Positions 15,782 to 25,172 of a stretch of DNA of 64,000 bases are shown piece by piece. The translations under genes and the position numbers were made by a program. This DNA comes from Erysipelotrichaceae bacterium. Its GTDB lineage: Bacteria > Bacillota_I > Bacilli_A > Erysipelotrichales > Erysipelotrichaceae. Numbering within the stretch: position 1 is the stretch's first letter; each line of letters opens with the position of its first letter. Below the pieces are notes generated by a model. The model was not told where the DNA came from and did not search any database. It worked only from the letters and a program-made list of their open reading frames with translations. The stretch spans positions 168,212 through 232,211 of the forward strand of contig JAFRBQ010000008.1 of assembly GCA_017404785.1 (NCBI GenBank). Direction: 5' to 3'.

Positions 15782-16090
15782 ATGAGTAATCATAGTCGCA
15801 AAGATATTATGATACTAATTGAAAAAATGCAAAAAGAAGATGAAAGAAAGCGAACCAAAGAATATCAAAGGAGTTTAATGTCAGCAGGCTTAAGATATGA
15901 TGTTATGAAAAGAGATGGGTTTAGGTGTGTGCTTTGTGGAAGAGGGGCAGATAATGGAGTCAAACTTCATGTGGATCATATTCTGCCAGTATCAAAAGGT
16001 GGTAAAACTGTGATGAATAATTTGAGAACTCTTTGCTCAGATTGTAATCTTGGCAAAAGCGATAAATATGATGAGTCTGGAGATAATTAA
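15782..16090 (+). CDS. Small HNH endonuclease-like protein
   Basis: The product has 102 residues with a complete HNH core: RYDVMKRDGFRCVLCG, then LHVDHILPVSKGG, then NNLRTLCSDCN. Two C-x2-C pairs bind a structural zinc, and the His, Asn and His residues would form the nicking site. The N-terminal ~35 residues are a charged helix. The frame stays open about 17 codons upstream of the ATG, and no convincing ribosome site precedes it, so it could be the 3' remnant of a larger nuclease. It lies alone in the AT-rich island with no methylase or phage genes. The domain is certain; its role is unknown. Confidence 0.8.
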   Translation: MSNHSRKDIMILIEKMQKEDERKRTKEYQRSLMSAGLRYDVMKRDGFRCVLCGRGADNGVKLHVDHILPVSKGGKTVMNNLRTLCSDCNLGKSDKYDESGDN

Positions 16091-16719
16091 CAAGAGATAT
16101 TAACACCAATTCCAGTCCTTATATTAAAAGTAACTATGAGGTGTTTATAAAATTATGTATTATCGAATTAATCAAAATGAAGTTTGATATAAAGATACTC
16201 ATTTAAATTAAAATTGTCACAAAACATTCTTTTTATAGGCAAAATAATTTTTCATTCAAGATACAGTTGTAATTTCAAATAAGAAAATGCGTCAAAACAC
16301 CCAATGATATTTAAACTAAAGATGTAACAAAACATAAAATTGGTAAATCGCAACTGTTCTTTGAATTAGATAAACGACAGTTTAATTGGTAGTTTAAGAA
16401 AACGTAGGGTTTCAGAAGGCAATGGCCTTTAAGAAATCATAGGGTTTGCAGTTAAATTACTTGAAAGAAGAATGTATTAGAACGCAGAGTTTTCCACAAT
16501 CTGTACATCCTTTTCTTATTTTCTATTCTTACTTCTTCTTTGGAAGCTTTCTTCTGATGGTGTTCTTCATAGGCTCAGGAGAATATGTCTCATAATAGTT
16601 CTCGGCACAGATTATAGTGTTTGCTATTACAATGATATTTGACATGCTTTAAGTATTCTTCGTACAAATATACGAGCATTAAAAGAAAGACTGTTTCATA
16701 CAAAAAGGAGTGATGGTTT
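16091..16719. other. 629-base AT-rich noncoding stretch with a direct repeat
   Basis: No gene is convincing here. A 20-bp direct repeat (TTTAAGAAAACGTAGGGTTT and a copy with two changes) sits at 16393-16412 and 16428-16447, a period of 35. A 38-codon minus-strand frame (16529-16645, ending TIRRKLPKKK) has no ribosome site and may be debris. Confidence 0.5.
16393..16447. repeat. Two-copy 20-bp direct repeat
   Basis: The copies are at 16393-16412 and 16428-16447, separated by 15 bases, with two mismatches. The function is unknown. Confidence 0.65.
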
Positions 16720-17004
16720 ATGTCAGAAAACAAAGAATTTAAAAGAATACCGTTAGCCATGGACGAGCTCGACAATATATCTGGTGGTGCCGGCTATAAT
16801 GAACAACAATGGGCTGAATGGACTGAGGCCTGGAAAGCCTGGTGGATTGAAAGATATGGTGATATTATCTGCCCGCTGTGCCATATGCCGATGATCAATG
16901 CCATTGTTACATATGATAAGGATTTAGCTTATGATTGCTATATGAATAATGCGCTGATGTGCAAATGTGGCAATGTCTGCTGGATCCAGGATAGATGGAG
17001 ATAA
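16720..17004 (+). CDS. Second double-glycine leader peptide with zinc-ribbon cysteines
   Basis: The product has 94 residues. The leader ends ELDNISGG at residues 16-23; cleavage would free a 71-residue peptide. The mature part begins with a Trp/Glu-rich amphipathic stretch (AEWTEAWKAWWIERYG) and then carries CPLC and CKCGNVC, which look like a four-Cys zinc ribbon or disulfide pairs. An AAGGAG site lies nine bases before the ATG. It lacks a linked exporter, immunity gene or modification enzyme. Its leader resembles that of the peptide at 15293, although the mature parts are unrelated, which suggests a shared export machine elsewhere in the genome. Confidence 0.72.
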   Translation: MSENKEFKRIPLAMDELDNISGGAGYNEQQWAEWTEAWKAWWIERYGDIICPLCHMPMINAIVTYDKDLAYDCYMNNALMCKCGNVCWIQDRWR

Positions 17005-17065
17005 GAAGTTTTATTAATGGAGAATACATATCGATAGATGATATCAAAAACGTTTTAAGGACGTG

Positions 17066-17090
17066 TCGGAGCCGTGAGGTTCCGATTTTG
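17066..17090 (+). terminator. Terminator after the second leader peptide
   Basis: TCGGAGCC pairs with GGTTCCGA (one G-T pair) around GTGA, followed by TTTTGTTT. Confidence 0.75.
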
Positions 17091-17203
17091 TTTATATAAC
17101 CATAAGGAAAAAGTGATTAAATACTTCAAAAATAAGAGAGCAGACAAGAAGATTTTTCTTTTTAACAAAACTCCAAGCCTTTGTTAAGATATTGATAGAG
17201 AGT

Positions 17204-18439
17204 ATGAATTTTTTAGATTACTGCAAATGGAGAGGGGATCTGAGCTTCAAACAGGATCCGTTCAATGAAGTCGATAATATGTGCTTTGCCCAGATCGCCT
17301 ATTGTGAACTGGACGATATTTTCAAGGACAAAGAAAAAATGACTTTGAAGGAAGTTTCTGATGCCTATTTTTCCACACACAAAGAAGAAGAAATAGAAAA
17401 GTCGACCTCCTTTTCCAGACTAAGTCCGATCCTGATGAGAGAAATGGCTGCAACCAGACGTTTTGCTTCATGTCTGGTCTATAACTATGCCGATAAACTT
17501 CTGCCAGACAGCTCCAAACAGTTTGCTGCAGTCATGTTCGATCTGCCGGATGAGAGTACGGTCATCGCCTTCAGGGGAACAGATGATACGCTGGTAGGCT
17601 GGAAGGAGGATCTGATGCTTTCATATGGCGATATCAATTCCCAATATGATGCCCTGGATTATGTCAACAACAACTGCACCATGTTCAATAAATACCGTGT
17701 CGTCGGTCATTCCAAAGGTGGCTATCTGGCGATCTATGCCACTATCCATGCCAAACCAGCAGTCAAAAGAAGGATCATCGAAGTATACTCCGATGATGGA
17801 CCGGGATTAAGAGACGGAAATCTCGACAAGGAAGATCTGGAATTCCTCAAAACCAAATACAAGCTGATCGTTCCGGAGAAGGACGGTGTCGGCATGATCT
17901 ATGAGATGGCCAAGAACAAGAAGATCTGCAAGGTCGATGTTTTCAATATCGTCAGTGCCCATTCAATGTTTACCTGGCAGGTCGAAGGAAACAGCGTCGT
18001 CAGGGCTGACAGATTCAAATATGAATCAGATCTGAGCAGGGAAGTCATCCTGGATATCCTGCATGAGACGACCAAGGAAGAACGTTCGATCTTTGTCAAT
18101 GAGCTTTTTGATCATCTGGCAATGGAGAATATCAACACGCTTTCTGAATTTGCGGATCGCGGGATCGGGATCATCTACAGCACTTTGAAGAAACTGATGG
18201 ATGAAAACAATGAATCACGCATTTTTGCGGGCAAGATGATGAAGATCCTTTCCAGAAACATCAGCAGCGATCTGCAACAGACCATTTCCGCGGGAAGAGA
18301 TATCGTCATGGAAAAGGTCTCGGATCTCAGCAGCAGTGCCGGAAAAAAGATCAGGAACATGCTGCCAGGAAAAAAGAATGAAAAAAGCAGCGAAGAAGAT
18401 AAAGAGATAACAGGAGAATCATCTGATACAAGGAAATAA
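17204..18439 (+). CDS. DUF2974-type alpha/beta hydrolase (Mbeg1-like)
   Basis: The product has 411 residues. The N terminus (MNFLDYCKWRGDLSFKQDPF) and the nucleophile region VVGHSKGGYLAIYA are typical of DUF2974, a Firmicutes family of lipase-like serine hydrolases. IAFRGTDDTLVGWKEDL is the lipase class 3-like strand, and a His probably comes from the AHSMFTW segment. The last ~50 residues are charged and low in complexity (KKNEKSSEEDKEITGESS). The ATG at 17204 is preferred over an upstream TTG. No strong ribosome site is present. The natural substrate is unknown. The following epimerase gene starts one base after its stop. Confidence 0.85.
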   Translation: MNFLDYCKWRGDLSFKQDPFNEVDNMCFAQIAYCELDDIFKDKEKMTLKEVSDAYFSTHKEEEIEKSTSFSRLSPILMREMAATRRFASCLVYNYADKLLPDSSKQFAAVMFDLPDESTVIAFRGTDDTLVGWKEDLMLSYGDINSQYDALDYVNNNCTMFNKYRVVGHSKGGYLAIYATIHAKPAVKRRIIEVYSDDGPGLRDGNLDKEDLEFLKTKYKLIVPEKDGVGMIYEMAKNKKICKVDVFNIVSAHSMFTWQVEGNSVVRADRFKYESDLSREVILDILHETTKEERSIFVNELFDHLAMENINTLSEFADRGIGIIYSTLKKLMDENNESRIFAGKMMKILSRNISSDLQQTISAGRDIVMEKVSDLSSSAGKKIRNMLPGKKNEKSSEEDKEITGESSDTRK

Positions 18440-18440
18440 T

Positions 18441-19424
18441 ATGGAAAAGATCTATCTCGTAACGGGAGCCAGCGGACATCTTGGCTCAACACTGGTAAGA
18501 TTTCTGAAGAAGGATGGTTTCAGGATCATCGCTTTGACTTTGCCTGGGGAAGAGGCTTATGTCGATAAGGATATCGAGATCTGCCAAGGCAATGTCAATG
18601 ATATGGAATCGCTGGAGAGATTTTTTGCTTACACCAAGGGAAAGAAAGCAATTCTTTTTCATTGCGCCGGTATCGTGTCGATCTCTTCAAAAGAAAATCC
18701 GCTATTGAACAAGGTCAATATCGAGGGCACCGAGAACATCCTGAAGATGGCCCTGAAACACGGGATAAAGAAGATGATCTATGTTTCATCGGTCCATGCG
18801 ATCCTGGAAGAGGAAGAAGGCATAACCTGCGAGCCACAACAGTTCTATCCGGAAAAGATCGGAGATCCATATGGAAGATCAAAGGCCTGTGGAACCCTGT
18901 TGTGTCTTGATTACGCCAAAAAAGGACTCGATGTTTCGATCGTTCATCCTGCGGGCATCTATGGCCCAGGCGATTATCGAAAAAACAATCATGCCGTAAA
19001 TTCGGTAAGAGTATTATCGAAGTTTCCTACTCCGGTAGGGGTCGAAGGCGGTTTTGATTTTGTCGATGTAAGAGATGTAGCTCAGGGTATGATCGATTGT
19101 GCCGGAAAAGGTCGAAAAGGGGAGTGCTATATTCTTGCCGGACATTATCTGAGTGTCATGGATCTGATAAACAGTATCAACGAAATCTGTGGCCGAAGAA
19201 AGATCAGTCTGTGTTTACCGTATCGGATCGTAAGACCATTTACGCCGTTGATGGAAAAGGTCATCTCGCTTTTTTCTCCAAAACCTCTCATCACGCCTTA
19301 TTCTCTGGCAGTCCTTAATACCAATGGCCATTTTTCTCACGAGAAAGCCTGCAGGGAATTTGACTATAGGACCAGAGATGCCAAAGACAGCATCAGAGAT
19401 ATGATCGATGAGTTTACAAAATAA
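18441..19424 (+). CDS. NAD-dependent epimerase/dehydratase (extended SDR)
   Basis: The product has 327 residues. The dinucleotide site TGASGHLGSTLV lies at residues 7-18, and the catalytic pair is in DPYGRSKACG (Tyr and Lys four apart) near residue 145. HPAGIYGPGDYRK is typical of dihydroflavonol-4-reductase-like extended SDRs. The substrate is not evident; members act on sugar nucleotides, sterols or aldehydes. It is cotranscribed with the DUF2974 hydrolase. Confidence 0.9.
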   Translation: MEKIYLVTGASGHLGSTLVRFLKKDGFRIIALTLPGEEAYVDKDIEICQGNVNDMESLERFFAYTKGKKAILFHCAGIVSISSKENPLLNKVNIEGTENILKMALKHGIKKMIYVSSVHAILEEEEGITCEPQQFYPEKIGDPYGRSKACGTLLCLDYAKKGLDVSIVHPAGIYGPGDYRKNNHAVNSVRVLSKFPTPVGVEGGFDFVDVRDVAQGMIDCAGKGRKGECYILAGHYLSVMDLINSINEICGRRKISLCLPYRIVRPFTPLMEKVISLFSPKPLITPYSLAVLNTNGHFSHEKACREFDYRTRDAKDSIRDMIDEFTK

Positions 19425-19447
19425 AAAAGCAAGGATACATTGTCTGA

Positions 19448-19476
19448 TTGAGCTTGTCTATAAACTATAGTAGAAT
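19448..19476 (+). promoter_or_regulatory. Promoter of CAT-like acyltransferase
   Basis: TTGAGC (19448-19453), a 17-base spacer and TAGAAT (19471-19476) precede the GAGGGGG site upstream of ATG 19504. Confidence 0.65.
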
Positions 19477-19503
19477 GTAATGGTATTTCTGAGGGGGATT
19501 ATT

Positions 19504-20385
19504 ATGGGAGACAGATTCGATGCCAAATATCTGAAAGATATTGACCCGATGCATTTTATAACACCTTATCTGATGCCGAACCGCTGTGACAATGAAGTGT
19601 TTTTTTCTTTCCAGATCGATTTAAGCAATCTTGACGAGTATCTCAAGAAGAAAAATGCGGACAATCCGGATTACAAGTATAACCTGTTCCAGTGCATCAT
19701 AACAGCAACACTTAAGACGATCACGCTTCGCAGCAAGCTTCAGATCTTCATCCACGACTACAAGCTCTACAGACACAACGAAGTCAGTGCGGCTTTCACG
19801 GTCAAACAGGAGTTCAAGGATGACGGTGGTGAAGTATTGGCTTTCATCCATTCTAAACCTGAATGGAACATCGACGATGTACACAATGAAATAAGAAGAC
19901 AGTTACTGAAACTCAAGGACAGGGAATACCGTGATGAATCATCAAGCTTCATGGATATGTTCAACAGACTGCCGAAGTTCATCTCCCGCCCGGCCGTGCG
20001 CTTTATCTGCTGGCTGGAGAAACATTCACTCTGTCCTAAAGCTCTGATCGAGACAGATCCATACCATTCAACCGTACTGCTTGCGAACCTTGGTTCGATC
20101 GGTTTGCCTGATGGTTTCCATCATCTGGCCAACTGGGGTACGACTTCGCTGTTTATCGTCATTGGCAAGAGCGGCAGAATGCCTTTCTATGAGAATGAAC
20201 AGGTCGTCTTCAAGGATGGTGTCAGACTGGGCTTTACGATCGACGAAAGAATCGCCGATGGCTTCTATTTCTCAAGATCGATCGCCATGCTGAAACTGTT
20301 CCTGGAGGAACCGGAACTGCTGGAAAGACCTTTGAATGAAAAGCTCTCTGATGAATTATGGGCCAAGGTAACAGCTAAGAAATAA
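19504..20385 (+). CDS. CAT / E2-like acyltransferase fold protein with altered catalytic motif
   Basis: The product has 293 residues. It resembles the chloramphenicol acetyltransferase / 2-oxoacid dehydrogenase E2 catalytic fold: PYLMPNRCDNEVFFSFQIDL at the N terminus, a middle strand TVLLANLGSIGLPDGFHHL, and the ending ERIADGFYFSRSIAMLKLFLEEP. The family active site is HxxxDG; here the His position is Glu (ERIADG) while the DG is kept. Either the reaction differs or the protein is non-catalytic. No lipoyl domain or dehydrogenase genes are nearby. The start was set at 19504 by GAGGGGG; a longer reading from 19480 lacks a site. It converges with the folate ligase gene, overlapping by 11 bases. 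Confidence 0.75.
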   Translation: MGDRFDAKYLKDIDPMHFITPYLMPNRCDNEVFFSFQIDLSNLDEYLKKKNADNPDYKYNLFQCIITATLKTITLRSKLQIFIHDYKLYRHNEVSAAFTVKQEFKDDGGEVLAFIHSKPEWNIDDVHNEIRRQLLKLKDREYRDESSSFMDMFNRLPKFISRPAVRFICWLEKHSLCPKALIETDPYHSTVLLANLGSIGLPDGFHHLANWGTTSLFIVIGKSGRMPFYENEQVVFKDGVRLGFTIDERIADGFYFSRSIAMLKLFLEEPELLERPLNEKLSDELWAKVTAKK

Positions 20386-20905
20386 TTTCTGTATCAGTAA
20401 TGATGATGTCCAGACGGACATCATTTTTATCTGTTTCGATGTTTTCCACTTCCTGTTGTCTGAAAGCTACGCCGATCTTCAGACCTTTATAGTCTTCAAG
20501 GTAGCGATCATAATATCCGCCTCCGTAACCAAGGCGGTTTTTCTTTCGATCGAATCCCAATAAAGGAACGATGATCACATCGATATCTTCCTTTTTAACA
20601 GGCAGCGATCTGTTGATATCCGGTTCTTTGATCCCATAGAAGTTTGTGACAAATTGATCATCAATTGGGACGTATGCTTCCATGGTCCTGTCCTTGTTTA
20701 TGACTGGCAAGGCAACTCTGTATGTTTTGTTGATCATAGAGACATCGACTTCGCTGTTGAAGGGACAATATGAAAGGATCATCCTGTCTTTAAGATAGGG
20801 AAGCAGTTTCCTGCAGATGATCTCTGATTTTTCTATTCGTGAATCTTTGGAAAGATCATTTCTTTTTCTGATACAGATCTTCCTTAACTGTTTCTTATCG
20901 CTCAT
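20375..20905 (-). CDS. 5-formyltetrahydrofolate cyclo-ligase
   Basis: The product has 176 residues. It converts 5-formyl-THF to 5,10-methenyl-THF using ATP. The conserved glycine-rich loop LGYGGGYYDRYLEDYKG is present near residue 130, as are basic N-terminal residues (KKQLRKICIRKRNDL) and the strand VIIVPLLGFD. The start MSDKKQLRK overlaps the queH end by 11 bases. It is the last gene of the tgt-queA-queH operon. Confidence 0.93.
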   Translation of the reverse strand: MSDKKQLRKICIRKRNDLSKDSRIEKSEIICRKLLPYLKDRMILSYCPFNSEVDVSMINKTYRVALPVINKDRTMEAYVPIDDQFVTNFYGIKEPDINRSLPVKKEDIDVIIVPLLGFDRKKNRLGYGGGYYDRYLEDYKGLKIGVAFRQQEVENIETDKNDVRLDIIITDTEIIS

Positions 20906-21503
20906 TGTTTCTCTTTGCAAGTGAGTAGATGCAACCGCAGTAATTCTGATGATAGAGGTTCAGTTTTCTGTTGAGTTCATCGTTTCTGGTGATGCCGTCA
21001 TCCTTCTTGAAATCGGCATATAGATAAGTCGTATCGGGATATTTTTTCTGCAGCTCAGTTCCGATCTCGTTGATCCAGTCGGCATTCTTTCTGTTGGATA
21101 TCGACATGACGGTCGTACAGTAGGCGTATTTGTGCTTACTGGCATATCTGAAGGTCTCTTCCATCCTGAGTCTGTAACAGATGCGACATCTTTTTCCACC
21201 TTCAGGTTCGTCTTTATATTGTGAAAGCTTTTTCGTATAGCCTTCATTGTCATAGCCATCAACGATGAGCTTGATCTCAGGATCATCTAGATAATCAAGA
21301 TAGCTTCTTAAAGCATCGAGCCTTCTTTCAAATTCTTCAAAAGGGTAGATATTGGAATTGGAAAAGAAGATCGTGATCCTGAAATACTGTCTGAGGTATT
21401 GTAAAGGATAGACCGAACAGACTCCACAGCAGATGTGGATCAGCAGTTCCGGCCTGCCTTTAAGTTCATTTATCTGTTGATAGTGTTTCTGCAGATTATT
21501 CAT
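20895..21503 (-). CDS. queH: Epoxyqueuosine reductase QueH
   Basis: The product has 202 residues and carries out the last step of queuosine formation in tRNA, reducing epoxyqueuosine. The DUF208 cysteines are visible: LIHICCGVCSVYP near the N terminus, KRCRICYRLRMEET in the middle and a C-terminal YCGC. These bind a 4Fe-4S cluster and a second metal. The start MNNLQKHY overlaps the end of queA by eight bases; the longer reading starting at 21554 lies inside queA. QueH replaces the unrelated QueG in many anaerobes. Confidence 0.93.
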   Translation of the reverse strand: MNNLQKHYQQINELKGRPELLIHICCGVCSVYPLQYLRQYFRITIFFSNSNIYPFEEFERRLDALRSYLDYLDDPEIKLIVDGYDNEGYTKKLSQYKDEPEGGKRCRICYRLRMEETFRYASKHKYAYCTTVMSISNRKNADWINEIGTELQKKYPDTTYLYADFKKDDGITRNDELNRKLNLYHQNYCGCIYSLAKRNNER

Positions 21504-22520
21504 TTGTAAGGAACATGGAATCGCCAAAAGAGAAGAAACGGTAACGGTTTTCAACTGCGACCTTGTAGGCGTTGAGGATCATTTCTCTTGAACACTGGGC
21601 CGCGATCATCATGATCAGCGTCGATTTAGGCAGATGGAAATTGGTTATCTGACAGTCGATGCTTTTGAACTCATATGGCGGATAGATGAAGATCGAAGTA
21701 TCACCTGAACACTCTTTAAATTCACCGTATTTATTTATGATCGTTTCCAGAGTTCTGGTGGAAGTCGTACCGACCGCAATGATCCTTCTTCCTTCCTTTT
21801 TGGCCAGATTGAGACGCTCAGCTGTATAGGCCGACATCGTATAGAACTCCGAATGCATCTTGTGATCTTCGATGTTGTCTTCCTTGACCGGTTTGAAAGT
21901 GCCCAGCCCCACATGTAGAGTGACATCAAGCACTTCGATGCCTTTGGCCTTAATCCTTTCAAGCAGTTCATCCGTAAAGTGAAGACCCGCTGTCGGGCAG
22001 GCTGCAGAGCCATCGATGGCAGCATAGACGTTGTTGTAGCGACTCTTGTCTTTAAGCTTTTCGTGAATATAGGGTGGGGTAGGCATCATGCCTACTTCAT
22101 TGAGGACTTCCAGGAATATTCCTTCATAGTGCATCAGAAAGACTCTGATGCCTTCATCTTTTCTTTCAACACACTCGCCATAAAGTTTATCCGAGAATTC
22201 AATGATCGTTCCGGTCTTGATGGCTTTGGCATTGCCACACAGACACTCGCAAAGGCTGCCTTCGATCTTCAGGATGAGCACTTCGACCTTGGCGCCGGTA
22301 TCCTTCTTGGTGCCATACAGTCTTGCAGGTATGACCTTGGAGTTGTTTCTGACTAAAACATCACCGGGTCTAAGGTAATCGATGATGTCATAGAAATGTT
22401 TATGTTCGATCTCGCCTGTATTCTTGTGCAATACCAGCAGGCGGGATTCATCTCTTTTATCGGCAGGGTGCTGAGCGATCAGCTCCTCAGGAAGTTCAAA
22501 ATCAAAATCAGAAAGTTTCA

Positions 22521-22521
<1 letters not shown>
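21496..22521 (-). CDS. queA: S-adenosylmethionine:tRNA ribosyltransferase-isomerase QueA
   Basis: The product has 341 residues. It transfers the ribosyl part of SAM to 7-aminomethyl-7-deazaguanine in tRNA. Typical segments are DFELPEELIAQHPADKRDESRLL at the N terminus, GDVLVRNNSKVIPARLYG, TAGLHFT and VTLHVGLGTFKPV, and a C-terminal NFHLPKSTL. It starts by TGATG overlap with tgt and overlaps queH. The length is normal for the family. Confidence 0.97.
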
Positions 22522-23657
<1,136 letters not shown>

Positions 23658-23692
23658 TTATTATCATAACATATACGTGTTATACTAATTTT

Positions 23693-24127
23693 ATGAGATC
23701 AAAGGAATTGAAGACCTATAATCTGCCTAATGAGAACCAGGCTTTATCACAGATCGATGCGAAGCCGAATTTTCTTTTTGTGATCCTGGTCTGCATGGGT
23801 CTGGCCCTGTTCATCTATGATCGGACCAACCCCTATGGGGTCTTCATGACCCTGGTTTCGATCATTGCGATGATCTATATGCCAAGAGTCGTGATGATGG
23901 AATTCTATCAGGACTATATGGTCATGTACAACAAGGCCGACAAAAGCAACTGCGCCTTGATCTATTATGATGAAGTATTGTCATGGAGCTATGTCTGGGG
24001 AGCCAACCGCGATTTTCTGCTGGTGGAGATGACCGATGGTAATGAAGAGATCATCGAGGCTTTCTCCAAGACCCTCTTTGAAAGCCATATGAACAGATTT
24101 TTAAGAAACAAGCACAAGAAACAATGA
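23693..24127 (+). CDS. Small membrane protein, unknown
   Basis: The product has 144 residues. Two adjacent membrane helices (FLFVILVCMGLALFIYD and VFMTLVSIIAMIYMPRVVMM, residues ~28-68) are followed by a cytoplasmic tail that looks like a small beta fold (ALIYYDEVLSWSYVW, DFLLVEMTDG). The layout recalls YcxB-like proteins, but no family is recognised. An extended -10 box (TGtTATACT) lies six bases before the ATG, suggesting a leaderless mRNA. The 3' end overlaps the exonuclease gene by four bases. Confidence 0.7.
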   Translation: MRSKELKTYNLPNENQALSQIDAKPNFLFVILVCMGLALFIYDRTNPYGVFMTLVSIIAMIYMPRVVMMEFYQDYMVMYNKADKSNCALIYYDEVLSWSYVWGANRDFLLVEMTDGNEEIIEAFSKTLFESHMNRFLRNKHKKQ

Positions 24128-24678
24128 GAATAGTAGCCCTTGATTTTGAAACTGCGAACCAGTCGATGGCTTCAGCCTGTTCACTTGGTATCGCCATCTA
24201 TGAAGAAGGAGAGATAGTTGATAACTTTGAATGGTATTTCAAGCCATATCACCGTTACAACTATTTTACTAATACCCATATCCACGGCATCAGCTATGAA
24301 GATGTCAAGGATGAAAATGAATTTGTCTTCTATTATGAAGAACTTTCCGTGATCCTCAAGGATGCGGTCATAATCGCCCACAACGCGATGTTTGATATAA
24401 CGGTCCTCAATTCGATGTGTGATGTCTATGGTCTCAATCACTTTACCAATCAGTATCTGGATACTGTCACTCTTTCAAGAAGGGTATATCCGGAACTTTA
24501 CAACCATAAACTGAATACGGTCTGCGCCTATCTTGACATCGATCTTTCTCACCACAACGGCAAGTCCGATGCGATGGGCTGCCTGATGATCCTTTTAAGA
24601 GCCATGGAAAAGTATGAGATCTATGAGCTCGATGAACTGCTTAAAAAAGTAAATATAAATCTCAGAACAAATTTGTAA
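24124..24678 (+). CDS. DEDDh 3'-5' exonuclease, DnaQ family
   Basis: The product has 184 residues. It has Exo I ALDFETAN (Asp and Glu), Exo II IIAHNAMFDITVL (Asp), and Exo III SHHNGKSDAMGCLMIL (His and Asp). This is a stand-alone proofreading-type exonuclease domain with no polymerase or helicase part. It is coupled to the membrane protein gene by ATGA. Roles in DNA repair or small RNA degradation are both possible. Confidence 0.9.
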   Translation: MRIVALDFETANQSMASACSLGIAIYEEGEIVDNFEWYFKPYHRYNYFTNTHIHGISYEDVKDENEFVFYYEELSVILKDAVIIAHNAMFDITVLNSMCDVYGLNHFTNQYLDTVTLSRRVYPELYNHKLNTVCAYLDIDLSHHNGKSDAMGCLMILLRAMEKYEIYELDELLKKVNINLRTNL

Positions 24679-24700
24679 AATTTTACATTTTATGAAATTG

Positions 24701-24729
24701 TTTACAAAGAAAATGTAAAGTCATATAAT
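24701..24729 (+). promoter_or_regulatory. Promoter of the pyrophosphatase-like gene
   Basis: TTTACA (24701-24706), a 17-base spacer and TATAAT (24724-24729) precede ATG 24756, with TGAGG as ribosome site. Confidence 0.75.
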
Positions 24730-24755
24730 GTAGAAAACGCTACTGAGGTTTTAAG

Positions 24756-25142
24756 ATGAAAGAATTTGAAAACAATGCCTATTTCTGGCAGAAAGTAGAT
24801 ACTCTATATTCTTCCGGAGATTTCAAGATCAAGCACAGAAAGGGCAGTGCCCATAAACACTATCCATCACTTACTTATCCGTGTGATTACGGTTATGTGG
24901 AATCACTCAGCGATGAGAACGAATCTTCAATGGAAGTTTTCAGATCGGACAATGGCAATACTGTCGATTCGATCGCCGTCTGCGCCGATATCATCAACAA
25001 GCGCTTTGAAGTCAAGGCTATGGTCGGTCTGAGTGAAGAAGAACTTGAAGAAGTGCTCCACTTCCTTAACTGCACCGATTATCAGAAGACTGTCCTCCTC
25101 AAAAGAGGAAAACAGATACCTTCATGGGGTGAAACAGAGTAG
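24756..25142 (+). CDS. Inorganic pyrophosphatase-like small protein, active site incomplete
   Basis: The product has 128 residues. HKHYPSLTYPCDYGYVES resembles the YP-x2-YGY strand of soluble family I pyrophosphatases, and the second half fits the same barrel. The usual DxxxxD metal-binding segment (DGDPLDVLV) is missing; this region reads DENESSMEVFRSDNG. It is also shorter than true enzymes (about 170 residues). It may be a diverged phosphohydrolase or a binding protein. It is transcribed from its own promoter. Confidence 0.65.
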   Translation: MKEFENNAYFWQKVDTLYSSGDFKIKHRKGSAHKHYPSLTYPCDYGYVESLSDENESSMEVFRSDNGNTVDSIAVCADIINKRFEVKAMVGLSEEELEEVLHFLNCTDYQKTVLLKRGKQIPSWGETE

Positions 25143-25172
25143 TCTAAGACTACTTTTTGTTTTAGAATATAG

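Noticed and set aside
16529-16645. 38-codon minus-strand gene ending TIRRKLPKKK
   Set aside because: No ribosome site, no promoter facing it and no known family; treated as possible debris in the AT-rich gap.
24730-24746. cre box upstream of the pyrophosphatase-like gene (GAAAACGCTA)
   Set aside because: Three or more mismatches to the cre consensus, mainly in the right half.
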